A program made the position numbers and the translations under genes. Below, in pieces: positions 32,480 through 35,837 of a DNA stretch of 35,837 bases. Origin of the DNA: an uncultured Pelagibacteraceae bacterium. Its GTDB lineage: Bacteria > Pseudomonadota > Alphaproteobacteria > Pelagibacterales > Pelagibacteraceae. How positions within the stretch are numbered: position 1 is the first letter of the stretch; each line of letters opens with the position of its first letter. The stretch lies in contig CABZZR010000008.1 in NCBI GenBank assembly GCA_902530215.1, positions 1-35,837 on the forward strand. Direction: 5' to 3'. The notes under the pieces were generated by a model. The model did no database searches. It was not told the origin of the DNA and worked only from the letters and a program-made list of their open reading frames with translations.

Positions 32480-33640
32480 ATGAAATCCAAAATTAAAGTT
32501 TTACAGGTTATACCTAGATTAGATTTTGGCGGAGCAGAAACTGGCTGCTATGATTTGGCGCATTATCTAGCTGAACAAGAATGTAAATCCTACATAATAA
32601 CAAGTGGCGGTAAACTTTTAAGTTATATTAAAAAAGACAAGGTTAAAGTTATCAGATTACCAGTACATTTAAAGAATCCATTATTTATTTTGATTAATTT
32701 TATAATAATAACTTTTATAATTTTAATTTTAAATATAAATTTAGTTCATGCCAGAAGTAGAGCGCCTGCTTGGTCGTGTTTATTTGCAACAAAAATAACT
32801 AGAAGAAAATTTGTAACTACTTTTCATGGCACATATAATTTCAAATCAAATTTAAAAAAATTTTATAATTCAATAATGGTCAGATCAAATCTAGTGATAG
32901 CAGGATCTAATTTCATTTTTTCACATCTTCAAAATAATTATAAAAAGTTTTTTGAAAATGAAAAAAGAAAGGTGTTAGTAATATTTAGAGGTATAAATAC
33001 AGAATATTTTAATTCAAAACGTGTTGATCAAAATAAGGTAAGTGTTTTTATGGACCAATGGAAATTAGATCAAAATAATTATAACATATTAATGCCTGGT
33101 AGGCTTACTAATTGGAAGGGTCAATCAGTCTTTATAGAAGCTTTAAACATATTAAGTTCATCAGACACAGTTCCTTTTAATGGAATAATTTTAGGAAGTG
33201 ATCAAGGTAGAAAAATATATAGAAAAAAATTAGAAGCTCTTGTTCAACAATATAGACTTAGTAAGAAAATAAAATTTATCAGTCATTGTAGTGAAATGCC
33301 AGTTGCCTATAAAGCTGTAGATTTAATAGTTTCAGCTTCAATTGAGCCAGAAGCTTTTGGCAGGATTTCCGTAGAAGCTCAATCAATGGGCAAAATAATT
33401 ATAGCCAGCAACATAGGAGGATCAAAGGAAACCGTGGTTAATGACAAAACTGGTTTTTTCTTTGAAAGCGGCAACGCTCAAAGCTTAGCTGATACTATAA
33501 AAAAAGTTATGACATTAGATAATAATACGTTGCAATCTATGGGTTCTGAAGGTAGAAAAAACGTATTAAAAAAATTTGATGTTGAAAAAATGTGTAACTC
33601 AACTTTTTCAGAATACAAAAAATTGTTAAAATATAATTAA
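32480..33640 (+). CDS. GT4-family glycosyltransferase
   Basis: A 386-residue GT-B glycosyltransferase. The N-terminal VLQVIPRLDFGGAETGCYDL is the glycine-rich acceptor-side loop. LMPGRLTNWKGQSVFIEAL (~residue 210) opens the donor domain, and SIEPEAFGRISVEAQSMGK carries the E-x7-E motif of retaining GT4 enzymes, followed by NIGGSKETVV. It adds a sugar, probably to lipopolysaccharide or another envelope glycan; donor and acceptor are unknown. The start at ATG 32480 is preferred over TTG 32471. It precedes thrS by 4 nt, a likely operon. Confidence 0.9.
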   Translation: MKSKIKVLQVIPRLDFGGAETGCYDLAHYLAEQECKSYIITSGGKLLSYIKKDKVKVIRLPVHLKNPLFILINFIIITFIILILNINLVHARSRAPAWSCLFATKITRRKFVTTFHGTYNFKSNLKKFYNSIMVRSNLVIAGSNFIFSHLQNNYKKFFENEKRKVLVIFRGINTEYFNSKRVDQNKVSVFMDQWKLDQNNYNILMPGRLTNWKGQSVFIEALNILSSSDTVPFNGIILGSDQGRKIYRKKLEALVQQYRLSKKIKFISHCSEMPVAYKAVDLIVSASIEPEAFGRISVEAQSMGKIIIASNIGGSKETVVNDKTGFFFESGNAQSLADTIKKVMTLDNNTLQSMGSEGRKNVLKKFDVEKMCNSTFSEYKKLLKYN

Positions 33641-33644
33641 GTCC

Positions 33645-35561
33645 ATGCCAGATATTAAATTACCAGACGGTAAAAAAATTCCATTTTCAAAAAAAATTGA
33701 TGGTTTTGAAATATCCAAAAAAATTAGCAAAACTTTAGAAAAAAGTGCTCTAATAATGAAAGTTGATGGAGAGTTAAAAGATCTAAGTTATCAAATAGAA
33801 AAAAATTCTGAAGTGAAAATTATTACTTCTAAAGATGATGAAGGTTTAGATGCTATGAGACATGATACGACGCATATTATGGCAATGGCAGTTCAAGAAC
33901 TATTTCCTGGAACAAAAATTGCTATTGGCCCAGCGATTAAAGATGGTTTTTATTACGACTTTTCTAGAAAAGATCCTTTTACTCCACAAGATCTAGAAAA
34001 AATTGAAAAAAAGATGAAAGAAATTGTTGATAAAGATGAGCCCACAAAAAGAGAAGTTTGGGAAAGAAAAAAAGCCAAAGATCACTACAAGAAAATTGGA
34101 GAAAATTATAAAGCTGAACTCGTTGACAGCATACCACAAAATGAGGATGTTTCAGTATACTATCATGGAAAATGGTATGATCTTTGTAGGGGTCCTCATC
34201 TTACATCTACTGGAAAAATTGGAAAATATTTTAAACTTACAAAAGTATCCGGTGCTTATTGGAGAGGTGATTCTAATAATGAAATGCTACAAAGAATTTA
34301 TGGAACGTCATGGCCATCTCAAAAAGAACTTGATGAATATTTAAAACGACTTGAGGAGGCAGAAAAAAGAGATCATAGAAAACTTGGTAAAGAAATGGAT
34401 TTATTTCACTTCAGGGAAGAAAGTCCAGGATCAGTGTTTTGGCACGAAAAAGGTTGGCGTTTGTTTCAATCTTTAATTTCTTATATGAGAGAAAAACAAA
34501 ATCGTGCTGGATATAAAGAAATAAATACTCCTGAAATATTAGATAAATCTCTATGGGAAAAGTCAGGACACTGGGAAAAATTTGGTGAGCATATGTTTAC
34601 AACTACCACGCCAGACGAAAAAATTTTTGCTATAAAACCCATGAATTGTCCAGGATGTGTTCAAGTTTTTAATCAAGGATTAAAAAGTTATAGAGATTTA
34701 CCTTTAAAACTTTCTGAATTTGGTAAAGTACACCGCTATGAACCTTCAGGTGCTTTACATGGATTGCTTAGAGTTCGCGCATTTACCCAAGATGATGCGC
34801 ATATTTTTTGTACAGAAGATCAAATTAAAGAAGAGTGTATTAATGTTACAAATTTAATATTAGAAATTTATAAAGAATTAGGTTTTGAAAAAGTTATTTT
34901 AAACTTTTCTGATAGACCTGATAAAAGAGTAGGAAGCGATATGATTTGGGATAAAGCAGAAGCAGCTTTATTAAATGCTATAAAGCTTACTAAACTTGAA
35001 TATAAAATTAATAAAGGAGACGGAGCTTTTTATGGTCCAAAAATTGATTTTGTTCTGAGAGATGCTATAGGAAGAGATTGGCAATGTGGTACTTTACAAG
35101 TAGATCTAAATTTACCTGGTAGGCTCGGCGCAGCTTTTGTTGATAAAGATGGAACAAAAAAAATTCCAGTTATGTTACATAGGGCTTTATTTGGTTCTCT
35201 AGAAAGATTTATTGGAATACTAATCGAACACTATGCGGGTAAGTTGCCTTTATGGATATCGCCAGTTCAAGTAGCGATATTACCTATATCATCCGAATTT
35301 GACGATTATGCTAAAAAGTTATTTGAACAATTCAGGAAAGCAGGTATATTTACGTCAGTGGATTTAAAAAATCATAAAATAAATTTTAAAATAAGAGAGC
35401 ATTCTTTATCCAAAGTGCCTTTATTGGTTATATGCGGAGAAAAAGAATTGAAAACTAATTCAGTAACAATAAGAAAATTAGGAGTTGAAAAACAAGAAAC
35501 CTTAAAAATTGATCAGGCTATTCAACTAATATCTTCTCAAAATAAATATCCTTTTATATAA
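33645..35561 (+). CDS. thrS: Threonyl-tRNA synthetase
   Basis: A 638-residue class II aminoacyl-tRNA synthetase of full length. Residues ~1-60 are the TGS domain. The editing domain has the HxxxH pair in RHDTTHIMAMAVQ and the distal Cys/His in YDLCRGPHLTSTG. The catalytic core has MNCPGCVQVFNQG, with the zinc-binding Cys, KVHRYEPSGALHGLLRVR (motif 2) and FTQDDAHIFC, and ends with motif 3 VMLHRALFGSLERFIGIL. The anticodon-binding domain starts near residue 540 (PLWISPVQVAILPIS). It charges tRNA-Thr and clears Ser-tRNA-Thr. infC starts immediately after the stop codon, the conserved thrS-infC order. Confidence 0.98.
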   Translation: MPDIKLPDGKKIPFSKKIDGFEISKKISKTLEKSALIMKVDGELKDLSYQIEKNSEVKIITSKDDEGLDAMRHDTTHIMAMAVQELFPGTKIAIGPAIKDGFYYDFSRKDPFTPQDLEKIEKKMKEIVDKDEPTKREVWERKKAKDHYKKIGENYKAELVDSIPQNEDVSVYYHGKWYDLCRGPHLTSTGKIGKYFKLTKVSGAYWRGDSNNEMLQRIYGTSWPSQKELDEYLKRLEEAEKRDHRKLGKEMDLFHFREESPGSVFWHEKGWRLFQSLISYMREKQNRAGYKEINTPEILDKSLWEKSGHWEKFGEHMFTTTTPDEKIFAIKPMNCPGCVQVFNQGLKSYRDLPLKLSEFGKVHRYEPSGALHGLLRVRAFTQDDAHIFCTEDQIKEECINVTNLILEIYKELGFEKVILNFSDRPDKRVGSDMIWDKAEAALLNAIKLTKLEYKINKGDGAFYGPKIDFVLRDAIGRDWQCGTLQVDLNLPGRLGAAFVDKDGTKKIPVMLHRALFGSLERFIGILIEHYAGKLPLWISPVQVAILPISSEFDDYAKKLFEQFRKAGIFTSVDLKNHKINFKIREHSLSKVPLLVICGEKELKTNSVTIRKLGVEKQETLKIDQAIQLISSQNKYPFI

Positions 35562-35837
35562 GTGGAATATCCAAAAAAAAATTATTTTCAAAGAAAAACA
35601 AAGTGGCAAGGTCCGAGAGCCAACCATAGAATTTTTGCAAAAGAAGTTCAGGTAATTAGCAGTGACGGTAATAACTTAGGTGTTATGCAAACTAAATCTG
35701 CAATTGAAATTGCTAAAGACGAAGGACTTGATTTAGTAGAAATATCTCCCAAGGCCAATCCACCAGTATGCAAAATTATAGATATTGGAAAATATAAATA
35801 CGAACAACAAAAAAAAAATAGCAAGGCAAAAAAGAAA
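35562..35837 (+). CDS. infC: Translation initiation factor IF-3 (3' end missing)
   Basis: The first 92 codons of IF3; the frame runs off the right edge. After a basic start comes WQGPRANHRIFAKEVQVI, the conserved IF3 N-domain opening, then VMQTKSAIEIAKDEGLDLVEISPKA (read in adjoining pieces) and NPPVCKIIDIGKYKYEQQKK, leading into the linker helix. IF3 keeps 30S subunits free and proofreads the start codon. The start must be GTG 35562: it is in the same frame as thrS and directly follows its TAA, and the next in-frame ATG is 41 codons downstream, inside the conserved domain. Confidence 0.95.
   Translation, partial: MEYPKKNYFQRKTKWQGPRANHRIFAKEVQVISSDGNNLGVMQTKSAIEIAKDEGLDLVEISPKANPPVCKIIDIGKYKYEQQKKNSKAKKK

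Noticed and set aside
34640-34660. ThrS core reading PGC instead of the E. coli PGH after the zinc Cys
   Set aside because: I recall this as a normal variant in alphaproteobacterial ThrS; the zinc ligands themselves appear intact.
1-35837. CRISPR arrays, insertion sequences, phage or toxin-antitoxin genes
   Set aside because: None seen on either strand: no spaced direct repeats, transposase motifs, terminal inverted repeats or integrases.

Overview
The window is a very AT-rich, densely packed bacterial chromosome segment with genes on both strands, gaps of a few bases and several overlaps. Gene content (Coq7, CarD, a Suv3-like helicase, FdxA, a TAXI-type TRAP transporter, a TPR-sulfotransferase) and the extreme compactness point to a streamlined marine alphaproteobacterium, most likely of the SAR11/Pelagibacterales type. 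That assignment is an inference from gene families and base composition; no rRNA is present to confirm it. I saw no insertion sequence, prophage, CRISPR array or integron, so this is core chromosome rather than an island.

Layout. 1-3754: the 3' end of a TlpA-like thioredoxin, a serine esterase and an HNH endonuclease on plus; coq7, dsbB and a YqaA/DedA-type membrane protein as a tight minus operon; then a MOSC protein. 3786-7617: a TPR-sulfotransferase and a two-helix micro-membrane protein on minus, then tRNA-Leu(CAA) followed 8 nt later by a long-chain acyl-CoA synthetase. 7618-7964: a stand-alone unit encoding a 24-residue peptide that is almost entirely Lys/Arg, with its own promoter-like site, a 20-bp perfect dyad, a strong Shine-Dalgarno and a terminator. 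7963-11917: minus operon helicase, TerB-like, FdxA, CarD. 12079-16911: aminotransferase, TAXI TRAP binding protein, terminator hairpin, fused TRAP permease and a 33-residue membrane microprotein. 16930-17540: tRNA-Arg(ACG), a 25-residue membrane microprotein and a PaaI-type thioesterase, all on minus. 17654-23097: thiolase, a 46-residue membrane microprotein, then a rearranged pyruvate dehydrogenase locus. 23108-24759: a DMT transporter converging on uppP. 24890-30835: gltD-gltB. 30842-35837: an SDR protein, an alpha/beta hydrolase, a GT4 glycosyltransferase, thrS and the 5' part of infC.

Functional themes are acetyl-CoA and fatty-acid metabolism (acyl-CoA synthetase, thiolase, PDH E1/E2, thioesterase), ammonia assimilation (GOGAT), organic-acid-type uptake (TRAP), thiol-disulfide chemistry (DsbB, thioredoxin), and translation (ThrS, IF3, two tRNAs).

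The most striking observation is the pyruvate dehydrogenase pair. A homodimeric AceE-type E1 carries an N-terminal lipoyl domain and a long charged linker, while the adjacent E2 has lost its lipoyl domain and starts directly at the peripheral-subunit-binding domain. The swinging arm appears to have moved from E2 to E1. The second is the tiny Lys/Arg-rich gene at 7839-7913, which would be easy for gene callers and tryptic proteomics to miss.
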